Positions 9,029 through 18,790 of a DNA stretch of 64,000 nucleotides are shown in pieces. Origin of the DNA: Bradyrhizobium sp. CB82 (GTDB taxonomy: Bacteria; Pseudomonadota; Alphaproteobacteria; Rhizobiales; Xanthobacteraceae); contig NZ_CP121650.1 of NCBI RefSeq assembly GCF_029714405.1, positions 930,001 through 994,000 of the forward strand. The letters run 5' to 3'. Numbering within the stretch: the first letter of the stretch is position 1; every line of letters starts with the position of its first letter. The position numbers and the translations under genes were made by a program. The notes beneath the pieces were generated by a model. The model worked only from the letters and a program-made list of their open reading frames with translations, did no database searches and was not told where the DNA came from.

Positions 9029-10698
9029 ATGCCCCAGCCAGATCTCGTTAGGCGAGGGTCCAAATTCTATTTCCGGATTGCGATCCCGCTGGCGCTGATT
9101 GGATTGCTTGGACGCCGCGAATTTAAGATCGCGCTCCGAACTTCAGACGCAATTTTGGCCAAGATGCGAGCCCGCGTTCTTAGCAACGGGCTCGAATTAA
9201 TTTTTCAGGATGTTCGGTCGATGGCTCACATTACATCCGACGCGAGTGGAGAGCGCCAAAAACTACTTTCGTGACCAACTGTGCAAGTCATCAGAGCTTG
9301 CTTTTTCGATAGCGCATGATCCCGCCCTCGATCGGGAGATCGAAATAGTTGGCGCGAAGCAATTTGCGCTGAAGATGCAAGGTGACCTAGCGCAGCAGTA
9401 CTTCTCTCCCGACGTTCGGTCGGACGCTGAGAGGTTGCTCAAGTGTATCGATCCGGGAGCCACATCGAAGTTGTCTGAAGCGTTCCGCTTCGCCTGCACC
9501 GCTGTCCTTCGCGCGCGAATAGAAAATGCCAAACTTCATGCCGAGCAATTGGCAGGTAATTACGCGGTCACGTCGTCTGACCCGTTGTTCACAGGGGTGT
9601 TCGCATTACCGCCGATCCCGGGTGACCAACCCCAGTTGAACATACAGCTCACTTTCGAGGACGTCGCCAATCGGTTTGTCGCGTTCAAAAAGCCCGACTG
9701 GGCCCCCAAGACGGCCGCTGACTACAAGAGGGTGATCGCGCTGGGGACGGAAATGATCGGCGCCACCACTCCAATGAAGTCCGTTGATACGGACGCCGTG
9801 AAGCGCGTCAGAGATGTCCTGTATTGCTGCCGCCGAACTATATGAAAGCGTCCGCTACCAAAGATTTGGGCGCCGAGCAGGCGATCGCAGCAAACACGTC
9901 GGGAAAATCGTTGTCGGTCAAAACTCAGCTCAAATATTTCGAGATGTTCAAGCAGGTGCTGATTTGGGCCCATAACGAAGACTTCATCAAGGTGCCCGGG
10001 GCAAACTAAAGATTGGGGGCGCCAAAAAATTGGCTGCCGGTGATCTGCGGGAGCCATATTCGGCGGATCAGCTGGCGAAGATTTTCGGTTCGCCGCTTTA
10101 TACTGGCCATAGGTCGGACGACTGTCGCTACAAGCCTGGCTCCCTCCGGGTGCGCGACGGATATTTTTGGGTGCCGCTAATCGCGCTTTTCTGCGGCATG
10201 CGCCTCGGCGAGGTCGTCCAGCTGCTGAAGTCCGATGTGAAGCAAGAGAATGGAATATGGTACTTCGATGTTAGGGGCGGGGATGGTAAGTCCCTCAAAT
10301 CTGCGTCAAGCAAGCGCCGGTTGCCGATCCACCATGCTCTGATTGAACTTGGATTTCTCGAATTTGTGGCGGGAGGTCCGGTATCCGCTCGCGTGTTCCC
10401 GGAAATCAAGAAGGGTGCTGACGGGTATGCTTCCCACAATTTCAGCAAGTGGTGGGGACGCTACGCCGCGCATGTTGGGTTCAAGGCTGACCGCACGGCC
10501 TTCCATTCCTTCCGGCACAATTTTCTGGACGGCTTACGGGCAGCGAATTCGCCTGATTACATAAACAAGGCGCTCATGGGCCACATCGATAAGAGTGTCC
10601 ATGCTGGTTACGGTAGCGGTGCGCCGCTGTCCGCGCTGAAGGAAGCAATCGACAAGGTTGTATATCCGATCGACTTGGCGGAATTGAAATCTGCATAA
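9029..10698 (+). pseudogene. Tyrosine-type site-specific integrase, broken by frameshifts
   Basis: Four consecutive pieces in shifting frames make one integrase of about 550 residues: an N-terminal start MPQPDLVRRGSKFYFRIAIP (DUF6538-like), a middle region to 9845, a core-binding piece 9824-10009 and the catalytic domain 10030-10698. In the last, the active-site residues are all present: the R in GMRLGEVVQL, HSFRHN (HxxR), GHID and the nucleophile in HAGYG. At least two frameshifts (near 9240 and 9830) and a stop at about 10009 separate the pieces. Its position next to the left att copy makes it the likely integrase of the island. Confidence 0.85.
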
Positions 10699-10722
10699 AC
10701 CTGCACAGAACGGGACAACCGA

Positions 10723-12067
10723 CTAAGCCACAAGCCCGTAGACCTTGCCGTTCGAGCCCATCGGGATGCCGAGCTTGTAGTCATCTATGTACGACATCGC
10801 TAGGTTCTCCGATACTAGCTCTGTATATCCGGGCACTTTGGTCCAGGCCTGCTGACTGGCGTACCATTGCTTCCAATAGCGGAGACCCTCGCTATAGAGG
10901 TCTTTCCCTTCAGCCTTGGCTTGATCAAGTTTTTCTTTGAGCCGCTTTTTAAATCTTGATATGCGGCCCGGTCCCGGCTTCACGTGGACCGGATTTCCGC
11001 CGTACCCGTTACCAGGCTCCAATAAATACTTGAGCACTGTTACCTGGCCCTCGCTCTTCCACCATTCTGCGTTCCTGACGCACTTAGCGTGAAGCTCAAT
11101 TGGTCCGGCGGGATGCGACTTGAGCCGCACCTCTAAAGCCTGCATTGCCGCCGCAGCTGTTGGTTGGGCGCACGCGCAAATTGCGAGATCGTCCACGTAA
11201 GTGGGAACCGCAACACCCATGGACCCAAGCGTTGCTTGGATTTCGCGTCCGATGAAACTGCGTGCTAAGAGCGGAGAGAGGAGCAACCCCTCTGGCAAAC
11301 CTTGCCGGACCATCTGAGTTGTGAGACATATGGTGCAGTTTATGATAGTGGTAGTAGCTGCAGCATTGTGCTTCGATTGAAGGAACGTCCAGAGCTTGGC
11401 AGCATTTCCTGGCAGTTCGATTTCAATCTTCGCTTCTTCGGATATGAACACCTCCTTTCGTAACAGCTGCTGATTTAAAGGCCCACCGTCAAAGTGCGCA
11501 GGCCTCATCGACGCGAAACAGTGTTTGATATCGGCCCTGGCGACCCACGACCGACCCGAGCAGATCGCATCAACGACCGCTCGCATGAATGCTCTTTCCC
11601 CTCCCGCTCCGGGTCGGGAGTAGTGGTACTGGCTTGTCAACCCCCAAGCTGCTCAATGCGTCCCGGAACACAAGCAGGCGGGTATTGCGCAGGACCCCGC
11701 CTTTCACGATCAATCGAAAATCCCCGTTGTCCTTCTCGATCCATCGGGCGGAAACGGTCTCAGCAGCGGCATCCCCAGCTCTCGCCCGATCAGCCATCTT
11801 CTTCAATTCGGAGTAACTCGTCGCCGTCAGCCCCGCTCGCTCCGTAGCGCGCACCGCCGCGCAGAAATGGGCATCGAATGAGTGCAGAGCTGCCTTTTCG
11901 ATCAGGGTCGACCCCTTCGTGGACAACCGGACCAACAATCGGCGGTAGCGCTTGATCGAGGACCGCGCTTTCACGACCTGCTCGGGAGAAAGGCCTTTGA
12001 ACCTGGTCAAGGCACGTTCAACATCCGAGATGATCTTGGTGAAGAGCTGAGCCGGAGGTACCTTCAT
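10723..12067 (-). pseudogene. Reverse transcriptase of unassigned group (one frameshift)
   Basis: Two minus-strand frames join into a protein of about 448 residues. The 5' part (12067 to about 11637) ends WIEKDNGDFRLIVKGGVLRN...DKPV. The 3' part resumes HYSRPGAGGERAFMRAVVDA and carries the polymerase motifs: RADIKHCFASM (first catalytic Asp), RQGLPEGLLLSPLLA (the QG.P.G...SP motif) and TYVDDLAI (the YxDD pair). It has no maturase or HNH domain and lacks the NAxxH and VTG retron marks, so it is neither a group II intron protein nor a typical retron. Its ATG overlaps the stop of the HTH gene (ATGA), giving translational coupling. One base change near 11637 would restore the frame. It may belong to the unknown-group/defence-type reverse transcriptases; this is inference. 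Confidence 0.82.
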
Positions 12068-12309
12068 CGTCCCGCCTGCCTCAGCGCCCGACGTCCTACA
12101 GCTAGCACATTCTCGATTTCAGCCTTGCGATACACGAGATGCCGCCCCCGCTTAGTTCGGGGAGGCATCAAGTCCTCAGCTTGCATGCGGCGAAGGGTGC
12201 GGATCGAAATTCCGTATGTCTGCGAAATCTGCTGGAGCGATATCCAGGGAGAATTTTGAGAGGCCTGTTTCGCGCGAAGAACCCATTCCGATTGATCAAG
12301 CTCATCCAT
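12064..12309 (-). CDS. Helix-turn-helix DNA-binding protein coupled to the reverse transcriptase
   Basis: 81 residues starting at 12309, directly after a GGAGGACAGCA ribosome site. The segment WISLQQISQTYGISIRTLRR, then LMPPRTKRGRHLVYRKAEIE, is a MerR/excisionase-type winged helix-turn-helix with a basic wing. It ends in the TGA of an ATGA overlap with the reverse transcriptase start, so the two form a coupled pair. It may regulate the pair or act as an excisionase for the island. Confidence 0.78.
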   Translation of the reverse strand: MDELDQSEWVLRAKQASQNSPWISLQQISQTYGISIRTLRRMQAEDLMPPRTKRGRHLVYRKAEIENVLAVGRRALRQAGR

Positions 12310-12701
12310 TGCTGTCCTCCACAACCCGCTCGGGTGCCTACGGATACGCTCGCTCTGTCGTCGCATCAATCGCCATTCGTGAAAATGGCATACTTGGCAG
12401 ACCGGGGCTTGTTCGCTAGCCGAAGCATCATGTCGTCTGACGACACGTCCGGAGACACGTCGGCGACAAAGCCAGGTCACACAGCTAGCGGGTTTTCGGC
12501 CTGAAAAGCTGCTTTCACGGAAGGGTAGAGGGGGTTCAACGTGTCTCTACCGTCCTAATTTCCTGTTTGTCACCGACGTGTCCCTGGCGCGTGTCGCCGA
12601 CATTTTTGACGGGCAGGGGCGACACAACTCTTTTCTTGGTGCGTAACAGGATCATTATCGAACTGGGTCAGAAGTCACCGCCCCCCTGCAAGGAGGCGAA
12701 C
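12310..12701. promoter_or_regulatory. Divergent intergenic region
   Basis: About 390 bp between the leftward HTH/reverse transcriptase pair and the rightward decayed gene. It should contain both promoters. The region 12540-12620 is rich in GTGTC/GACAC-type words (CGTGTCTC, CACCGACGTGTCC, GTGTCGCCGACA, GCGACACAAC), which could be operator repeats. No defined promoter could be fixed. Confidence 0.35.
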
Positions 12702-13766
12702 ATGAATGGACCGCTGATCCTCAGCCAAGCGCGCAGTCGATTGGCCGAATTGATAGAAGCGTCGGACCCGGTAACTCCCAACACATTGGATGTATCCCCT
12801 GGGTCGCCATGTCGTTACTCCAGAAGGCGATCCGTCGTGGCGAACACGCATTCGCGCAACACGCGGCAGCGACGCTGCTTCGGCTCGCACCGGAGAAGCT
12901 GTGGCGGCGACTGGGTGCGATCGCCTTTGAAGATGTTGGCGTCGCGAGCTTTGACGCATTATTCGGTGTGACGTGCGCTCTCGGAGTGAAACGCCTTCGG
13001 AGCCAATGGGGAGGGGGAGTGGCGAACGGCGAGTACGCTTGCCCGGCTGCTCACACAGGCTCCCAAATGCCGGGCGGATGATCTGTTAATCGCCGCCGAG
13101 CGTCACCCTCGTTACCGGCGCGCGCGGCGCGATCTCTCTGTTAAATCGATCACGGAGCTGATCCGTATCGCGACGGGCCAGGCGGATTGGCCGGTGCGGG
13201 CGATCGCTGCATGGTATGCGGTCGGAACTGATAGACGCCCTTCTCCATTTCTGGAGAAGCGGGGCGGTAATCCAGCGGCTCTGTTCGATGCTCTGCGAGA
13301 GTTGGGCTACCCTCATACGGTCGTCGCGATTTCATCGGAGGGCTTCCGAAAGATCGGCGAAGTGTTGTGTCCCTTCACCGCAATCCTGTCCCGTGACGCC
13401 GGGGTGACCCCAGCGCAACTACAATCAGATGACCTGCCAGCGGAGGTTAATATCAGGGGTGTCCCCGGTTGGGTTTACGATCAATATTCTGCGGAAGGCC
13501 GCCGCGCCCTGCAGTGCTATCTGAAGTCTGACGCGCTCGGCGCAAAATGGGTGCGCCAGCACGTGTCGCCTGAGCGTCGCGTACGCTACCTCGGCGACAT
13601 CGTGTTTCGGCTTGAAGGCGGCTTGGTCAAAAACCGTCTTTGTTGGCCTACGGGTGCCCTCCTTCGGAGGATGGTTGACCAGGAGTGTTACAGTCCGCCG
13701 GACATTTTCGAACTGATGCTTCAGGACATTCCCAAATTGAACGAGGTTCGCAACTATGTCTGCTAA
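12702..13766 (+). pseudogene. Decayed gene with MgsA/RarA C-terminal-like domain
   Basis: Starts MNGPLILSQARSRLAELIEA after an AAGGAGG site. It continues in a second frame (IPWVAMSLLQKAIRRGEHAF ... LWRRLGAIAFEDVGV) and then in a third from about 13080 (DDLLIAAERHPRYRRARRDL ... AWYAVGTDRRPSPFL ... LNEVRNYVC). The AIRRG...LWRRL..IAFEDVG block resembles the C-terminal domain of the AAA+ protein MgsA/RarA, but no ATPase domain is present. Two frameshifts (near 12780 and 13010) break it. The last codons overlap the start of the recombinase gene by 11 bp, so the two once formed an operon. Similar pairs occur in rhizobial islands, to my recollection. Confidence 0.65.
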
Positions 13767-14790
13767 TCCAACGGATCAACTCGGCAACTCGGCAACTGGC
13801 CTAAGTCGTCATAATCCTCAATTACAGGGACCTAAAATCGAGCAAAAAGTACCCCCAAAAGCTCATTTGGCACTTCAATCTGCAATCAGTTGCACTGGTA
13901 ATTCAGATCGAGTGCTGGAGCTGGCTCAAAACAGCTTATCTTTCAATACTCAGGTGGCCTACCTGAGCGATCTTCAGCATTTTCTCTCCTGGGGCGGCCA
14001 AATTCCGGCCACTTCCGAATGCGTTGCCGAGTCCGTAGCGGCGCACGCTGAAACTTTGAGCATCGCTACGCTCTCCAGGCGCGTTGCAGCGCTGGCGAGA
14101 ATTCACCGGTCCCAGGGCGTGGACAACCCGACCACCTCCGAACTGGTCAGGTCCGTTTTAAGGGGGCTCAAACGAGCTAAAGGTACAGCGCAGCGGGAAG
14201 CAAAGCCGCTGCTGAAGGACGATCTGTTCTTGGTGCTCGCGGCCACCGGCGAGCGCCTTAAGGACATCCGGGACCGAGCGCTTCTCCTCGTTGGGTTCGC
14301 TGGCGCGCTGCGCCGATCCGAGTTGGTGGGGCTCGACATTGAGGACGTTGAATATGTGCGGCAGGGCATCATTCTGCATCTGCGGCGCTCGAAGACGGAC
14401 CAGGAGGGGCGCGGGGAGAAAATCGGCATTCCGCTCGGGCGTGGTAGGTGGTGCCCTGTGGCTGCTCTAGCCGTTTGGCTAGAGGCGTCAGGGATCACCG
14501 CTGGTGCAGTTTTTCGGCCCGTGGATCGGCATGGTCGCGTAGAAGACATGCGACTTTCGGGAGAGGCCGTGGGCCTTATTCTCCGAGAGCGCGTCGAGGC
14601 GGCTGGTTTCGATCCGACCTCCTACTCCGGCCACTCGCTCAGGGCGGGACTGGCTACCAGCGCTGCTCAGGCTGACGTCCCAATGTGGAGGATTAGGAGC
14701 CAAACCCGTCACGCCTCCGATGCCATGCTCGCGCGCTACATCCGGGCCGGGGAGCTAATCACGGATAATGCCGCTGGGATGCTCTTGTGA
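13756..14790 (+). CDS. XerC/XerD-like tyrosine recombinase
   Basis: 344 residues, intact. An N-terminal SAM-like core-binding domain (about residues 55-145, FNTQVAYLSDLQHFLSWGG) is followed by the catalytic domain with all key residues: GALRRSELVGLDIEDV (Arg I), RSKTDQEGRGE (Lys in the beta-hairpin), YSGHSLRAG (HxxR), QTRHASDAM (His III) and LARYIR (nucleophile Tyr). It cuts and rejoins DNA at specific sites. It overlaps the preceding decayed gene by 11 bp. It is one of only two intact recombinases in the island, the other being the serine recombinase inside IS21, and could act on the island repeats. Confidence 0.9.
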   Translation: MSANPTDQLGNSATGLSRHNPQLQGPKIEQKVPPKAHLALQSAISCTGNSDRVLELAQNSLSFNTQVAYLSDLQHFLSWGGQIPATSECVAESVAAHAETLSIATLSRRVAALARIHRSQGVDNPTTSELVRSVLRGLKRAKGTAQREAKPLLKDDLFLVLAATGERLKDIRDRALLLVGFAGALRRSELVGLDIEDVEYVRQGIILHLRRSKTDQEGRGEKIGIPLGRGRWCPVAALAVWLEASGITAGAVFRPVDRHGRVEDMRLSGEAVGLILRERVEAAGFDPTSYSGHSLRAGLATSAAQADVPMWRIRSQTRHASDAMLARYIRAGELITDNAAGMLL

Positions 14791-14836
14791 TATAAACGAC
14801 GCTTATTCCATTGACTGATTTTGGAAGAGGTTATTT

Positions 14837-15309
14837 GTGAAGAAGACGAGGTGTTTTTCACACGAGGCCGTGCAAGCTAGGGCCGAGGGCAGTACGAAGT
14901 GGAGCTTCTTGTCGCTTCATGAACTGGGATTTTGCGCCGCACTAATTGCGGCCAGTCAGATTATCCAGCCGGTCTCAGCGCACGCTCAGAACTTGGAGAG
15001 CCAGTTGGTTCGAGCAATGCGGGGATTGGCGGTTACTTGGCAGAACCTTAGCGAAACGCAAAAAATTCTTGTGATCGATTGCCTGAAGGGTGGCTTCATT
15101 GGCGTTCGTCTTACCGCAGGCGCTCAGGTGAGTGTTGATCTGCAGAAGACTACTTCTTTGATGAACCCATACCTTGGGATCGTAAACCTCACTGGCGAGT
15201 TTCAAAACAACGCCGATCGGCGGAATAGTTCGTGCCTTCACAGCAAACAAGAGGCTCTGCAGAATGACGGCTTGAGGTGGTCCCGGTTGTCTGAACAGCA
15301 ATTCCGCGT
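14837..15309 (+). pseudogene. Secreted hypothetical protein, truncated by IS3 insertion
   Basis: Begins MKKTRCFSHEAVQARAEG. A hydrophobic segment ending ...PVSAHAQ (about residues 30-52) looks like a signal peptide with an AxA cleavage site, followed by a small exported domain (LAVTWQNLSETQKILVIDCL). The frame runs into the inverted repeat of the IS3 element at 15310, so the natural end is lost. A possible 3' remainder lies just beyond the other IS end at 18791-19018. Function unknown. Confidence 0.6.
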
Positions 15310-15333
15310 CGATAAGTGGAGCTTCTGCCAAAA

Positions 15334-15791
15334 TTAAGCTGCCGCGCGGAACGGCAGCGGGTTGAAGTAAGCTTGATCCGGGGTGCCGCCGTCAAGGCTC
15401 GAGTGAGGACGCCGGCCATTGTAAAAGTCGAGGTATCGGCCGATCGAGGCGCGGGCGTCGGACACGGTGTCGTAGGCGCGCAGATAGACCTCCTCATATT
15501 TGACGCTGCGCCACAGCCGCTCGACGAACACGTTGTCGCGCCAGGCGCCCCGGCCGTCCATGCTGATGGCGATGCCATGACTGGCGAGCACGCCGGTGAA
15601 CGCGGCGCCCGTGAACTGCGAGCCCTGGTCGGTGTTGAAGATTTCCGGCTTGCCGTGGCGAGCGAGAGCATCCTCCAGCGTCTCGACGCAGAATGCGGCT
15701 TCCATCGTGATTGAAACGCGCCACGACAGCACCCGGCGGGTCGCCCAGTCGAGGACAACAGCCAGGTACACGAAGCCGCGCGCCATCGGGA
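15334..15791 (-). pseudogene. IS3 transposase OrfB, 3' exon
   Basis: About 150 residues (PMARGFVYLAVVLDWATRRV ... TDQGSQFTG ... RPHSSLDGGTPDQAYF), the second half of the rve/DDE integrase core. It supplies the second Asp (NTDQGSQF) and the final Glu (WRSVKYEEV). It follows the intron 3' end at 15792. Joining it to the exon ending at 18053 reads DITY-IPMARGF in frame, so splicing would restore the transposase. Confidence 0.88.
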
Positions 15792-15825
15792 GTGGAGTAA
15801 GAAGCGCGAACGCGCTTCTCCTCCC

Positions 15826-15860
15826 CGAACCGTACGTGCACCTTTCAGCGCATACGGCTC
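15826..15860 (-). ncRNA. Group II intron domain V
   Basis: On the minus strand GAGCCGTATGCG, a GAAA tetraloop region, then GCACGTACGGTTC: the canonical catalytic hairpin with the AGC triad at the base of the stem and a two-base bulge. It lies 40 bp from the intron 3' end, as expected. Confidence 0.9.
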
Positions 15861-15865
15861 TCTGT

Positions 15866-17395
15866 TCAAGCTTGGCCCATGGCCATAGCAACATCATGAT
15901 AGTGCGAGGTGACAGTGCTGCGGGCTTCTTTTCGGAAGATGTAGGGATTATCCTCCGGATTGCGCCACCGGAACTGCGCCTTCGGACTTGAGACAAGCCG
16001 GTAAAGTGCTTTTCCGTGCGGCCCGCCGCGTTCATTCCGACCAAACACGAGCCAGGTTTTCGCCTTGCCCGGTTCCGGGGCTCGGTACCATTTCCGCATC
16101 AAAGGTTTGATGCGAGATCGGTATTTGTGCCCCAGCCAATGTGCCATTTTCCAGAATACGACATGGTCGATGTGCCGGAATACGTACGCGGTGAAGTCGG
16201 TGAACTTGTAGAACGCTGCCCATCCCGCCAGTTGGCGGTTCAGGCCTGCGATCATGTCGACCGTGCTGACACTATGATTGCCGGAAAGGGTTTCAGTGAG
16301 CCTGCGAACAAACCCCTTCGCCTTTTCCTTGGGTATCGTTGTGACAACGGACATGCGTCCGTGCGACCCTCGCTTGCGAATGATCCTGTGCCCCAGAAAG
16401 ACGAAGCCGTCATTGACGTGGGTGATATGGGTTTTCTCCATATTCAGCATCAATTTCAGCTTGCCTTCCAGAAAGGCGCGGCATTCCTCGCGGATTTCCT
16501 CTGCTTGAGCTTTGGTCCCTTTTACGATCACGACAAAGTCGTCAGCGTATCGGCAATAAGCAACCGCCGGCTTCCATTGCCGGTTCTCTCGAACCGTAAT
16601 AGGGCGGCCCAGCTTGATGCCAAAGTTCCATGCCCAGCGGTCCTTGCGGGCCTTGTCGCTCAGGTATTTCGCCTCCAGCCACGCATCGAACTCATGGAGC
16701 ATGATGTTGGACAAGAGCGGTGACAGCACGCCACCTTGCGGAACACCCTCGCTGGAGGCTGTAAACAGGTCACGGTCAATGTGACCTGCCTTCAGGAACC
16801 GCCAGAGAAGATCAACAAACCGCCCATCCTGCACTCGTCGCCGCACGCATCTGATAAGCAGCCGGTGATGGACCGTGTCGAAGTAGCTTGCCAGATCACC
16901 TTCGATGATCCAACGGCCCCTCGTCGTGTCGGCTCCATCCTGAAGCTGTATCTTCACGGTGCGGACGGCATGGTGCACGCTCCGTTCAGGCCGGAAGCCA
17001 TAGGATAGGCGATGGAAGTCGCTTTCCCAGAGTGACTCTATGGCCATGAGCATGGCTCGTTGGACGATGCGATCCGTCAGAGTCGGAATACCCAGTGGGC
17101 GTAGCTTGCCGTTGGTTTTCGGGATATAGATCCGCTTCACCGGCTGGGGGCGATAACTCTCGTCCAGCAGGCTTTTCCGCAGGTCATCCAGATGCTGATC
17201 CAATCTGACCTGCAGTCGTTGCTTATCTATTCCGTCGATGCCCGATGTTCGTGCGCCACTTGACGCCAGAACAATCCGAGCGGCCTCGGCAAGCCATTCC
17301 CGGTTGGCAATCAGCCGAAGGAGGCGATCGAACCTTCGGTTCGGATCGCTCTCGGCCCATGTCGCGAGCTTGTGCTGCATTTCACTGATTATCAA
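15866..17395 (-). CDS. ltrA: Group II intron reverse transcriptase/maturase
   Basis: 509 residues. The TTG start at 17395 has a GAGGTGAAG ribosome site, and an ATG at 17380 is the alternative. Reverse transcriptase blocks are in order: RPLGIPTLTDRIVQRAMLMA, YGFRPERSVHHA, IIEGDLASYFDTV (first Asp), GVPQGGVLSPLLSNIML and CRYADDFVV (YADD). A maturase X domain follows (LNRQLAGWAAFYKFTDF ... WKMAHWLGHKY). There is no HNH endonuclease, so target-primed mobility would rely on nicks or replication forks, as in other endonuclease-lacking lineages. It binds its own intron RNA to aid splicing and reverse-transcribes it on insertion. It looks intact. Confidence 0.95.
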   Translation of the reverse strand: MIISEMQHKLATWAESDPNRRFDRLLRLIANREWLAEAARIVLASSGARTSGIDGIDKQRLQVRLDQHLDDLRKSLLDESYRPQPVKRIYIPKTNGKLRPLGIPTLTDRIVQRAMLMAIESLWESDFHRLSYGFRPERSVHHAVRTVKIQLQDGADTTRGRWIIEGDLASYFDTVHHRLLIRCVRRRVQDGRFVDLLWRFLKAGHIDRDLFTASSEGVPQGGVLSPLLSNIMLHEFDAWLEAKYLSDKARKDRWAWNFGIKLGRPITVRENRQWKPAVAYCRYADDFVVIVKGTKAQAEEIREECRAFLEGKLKLMLNMEKTHITHVNDGFVFLGHRIIRKRGSHGRMSVVTTIPKEKAKGFVRRLTETLSGNHSVSTVDMIAGLNRQLAGWAAFYKFTDFTAYVFRHIDHVVFWKMAHWLGHKYRSRIKPLMRKWYRAPEPGKAKTWLVFGRNERGGPHGKALYRLVSSPKAQFRWRNPEDNPYIFRKEARSTVTSHYHDVAMAMGQA

Positions 17396-18052
17396 AGGTC
17401 TTCACCTCATTCGGTCAGGTAGTTTGCACTCCAAGCAGTTTGAACTGTTCCCCTTCGCCATGTGGCAGGTTTTCCCTGCCGCGGACTACTACGAGAACTC
17501 CGCCAGCATGATGGACATCAGGGTCAACTCCCTTGCGACGCAAAGCATCGTGGGCATTCCATCATGCCTTCCCTCGTTCATATGCTGGACGTCATCGTAT
17601 TGGTGAGGCTGCCGGTCGCAGTCTTTTCCCTTGCTTTCCGCAAGTCGATGCCGATGCCATGGTCTGGCTGCGTTCTCCCCATGACCCCTCGCGAGCGTCT
17701 TACATCTGGGCTCGCGTTCGGATGCACGCCGTCATAACTGTCCGGCGACATCATCAGCATTCCACCTGTTAAGCCGTGTAGACGGAGGCGACATTTCAGC
17801 CCTCAGATGCGGGTGAACCGGTTCGTGTTCCTCAACCTTCCAATACTTCAGCCTCGGGGACCATCTCGGCTTAACGGCTTCGCCTCAATCCCCTTTACCT
17901 GCGGGCTACGTCACCCTGCCAGTTGACGACAGGTCACCGCCGCTTGGGCTCATGTCCCCTCACAGCAGGGAACAAGTCATATTTTTTTCTCAGTCCTCCT
18001 TTCTCTTTTGCATTCCAGTCATACGCTTCCCCAACTGTGGGGCGAGGCGCAC

Positions 18053-18731
18053 TGTAGGTGATATCCATCGCCCAGACTTGGTTAGGGCGTGTGATCTCCA
18101 TCCCGCGCAGCAGATATGGATAGATCTTGTGTCCAGGCTCGGGCTTGGTGGTACGCGGCCGACGGTAGAGCGCCTCTATCCCCATTCGCCGCATCAGCGT
18201 TTTAACATGCCGGCGGCCGATCTTGCACCCCTCGGCAGCCAACAGGTCTCGCAACATTCGCGAACCGGCGAAAGGAAACTCCAGATGCAGCCGGTCGAGC
18301 CGTCGCATGATCGCGAGGTCGGCGGAAGGCACTGGACGCGGCAGATAATAGACACTGCCACGGCTGATCTTCAAAACTTCCGCCTGTTTCGTGATCGGCA
18401 GGTCGTGCTCACGGTCGATCATCGCTTTGCGCTCAGCAGGCCGGCTTTGCTGAGCGCGCCTTCTAAAAGAATCGTTCTCCAGCGTGAGCTCCCCGATCTT
18501 GGCATGCAGCGTTTTCACGTCCACCGCGGGCTCGCTCGTTCTGTTGCCACCGCCAGGACCAAATACCTCGGCCGCCGCTTCCTGAAGCTGTGACTTCCAC
18601 TGCGTGATCTGGTTCGGGTGCACGTCGAAATGCTCAGCCAGCTGGGCCAGCGTCATCTCACCCTTGATCGCGGCTAACGCCACCTTCGCCTTGAATGCCG
18701 GTGCGTGGTGCCGACGGGTTCGTCTGCTCAT
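18053..18731 (-). pseudogene. IS3 transposase OrfA-OrfB, 5' exon
   Basis: From the ATG at 18731 (MSRRTRRHHAPAFKAKVALA) comes the OrfA helix-turn-helix and leucine-zipper part (KIGELTLEND). It runs without a stop into OrfB (MIDREHDLPITKQAEVLKIS ... NQVWAMDITY), which supplies the first catalytic Asp. In relatives OrfA and OrfB are separate overlapping frames. Here a one-base change in the run near 18470 (GATTCTTTTAG) appears to fuse them, replacing the OrfA ending that would read FLEGALSKAGLLSAKR. OrfB is then interrupted by the intron at 18052. Confidence 0.85.
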
Positions 18732-18790
18732 CGTCTCTCCTGATTCGCGGGACAATCTTGCCCGCCGTCAGGCAGAAACTCCACTTATCG

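Larger units (their letters stand above)
15792..18052 (-). mobile_element. Group II intron (boundaries resolved)
   Basis: The minus-strand intron begins GTGCGCC, matching the group II 5' consensus GUGYG, directly after the exon triplet TACA. It ends CTCCAC (an AY end) directly before TCCCGATGG. Exon joining restores the IS3 orfB frame. Domain V is readable at 15826-15860, with a domain VI-like hairpin (GAAGCGCG/CGCGCTTC) between it and the 3' end. Domains I-IV precede and surround the encoded reverse transcriptase/maturase. Length 2261 bp. All landmarks of an active intron are present. Confidence 0.92.
15310..18790 (-). mobile_element. IS3-family insertion sequence carrying a group II intron
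   Basis: Bounded by 20-bp inverted repeats (15310-15329 and 18771-18790) that differ at one base: CGATAAGTGGAG then C/T then TTCTGCC. Inside are orfA/orfB of an IS3-type transposase, with orfB interrupted by a 2.26-kb group II intron. No clear target duplication was found. It interrupts the secreted-protein gene that starts at 14837. Confidence 0.88.

Noticed and set aside
10723..12067. Retron
   Set aside because: The reverse transcriptase lacks NAxxH and VTG motifs, and no msr/msd-like inverted repeats were seen upstream.
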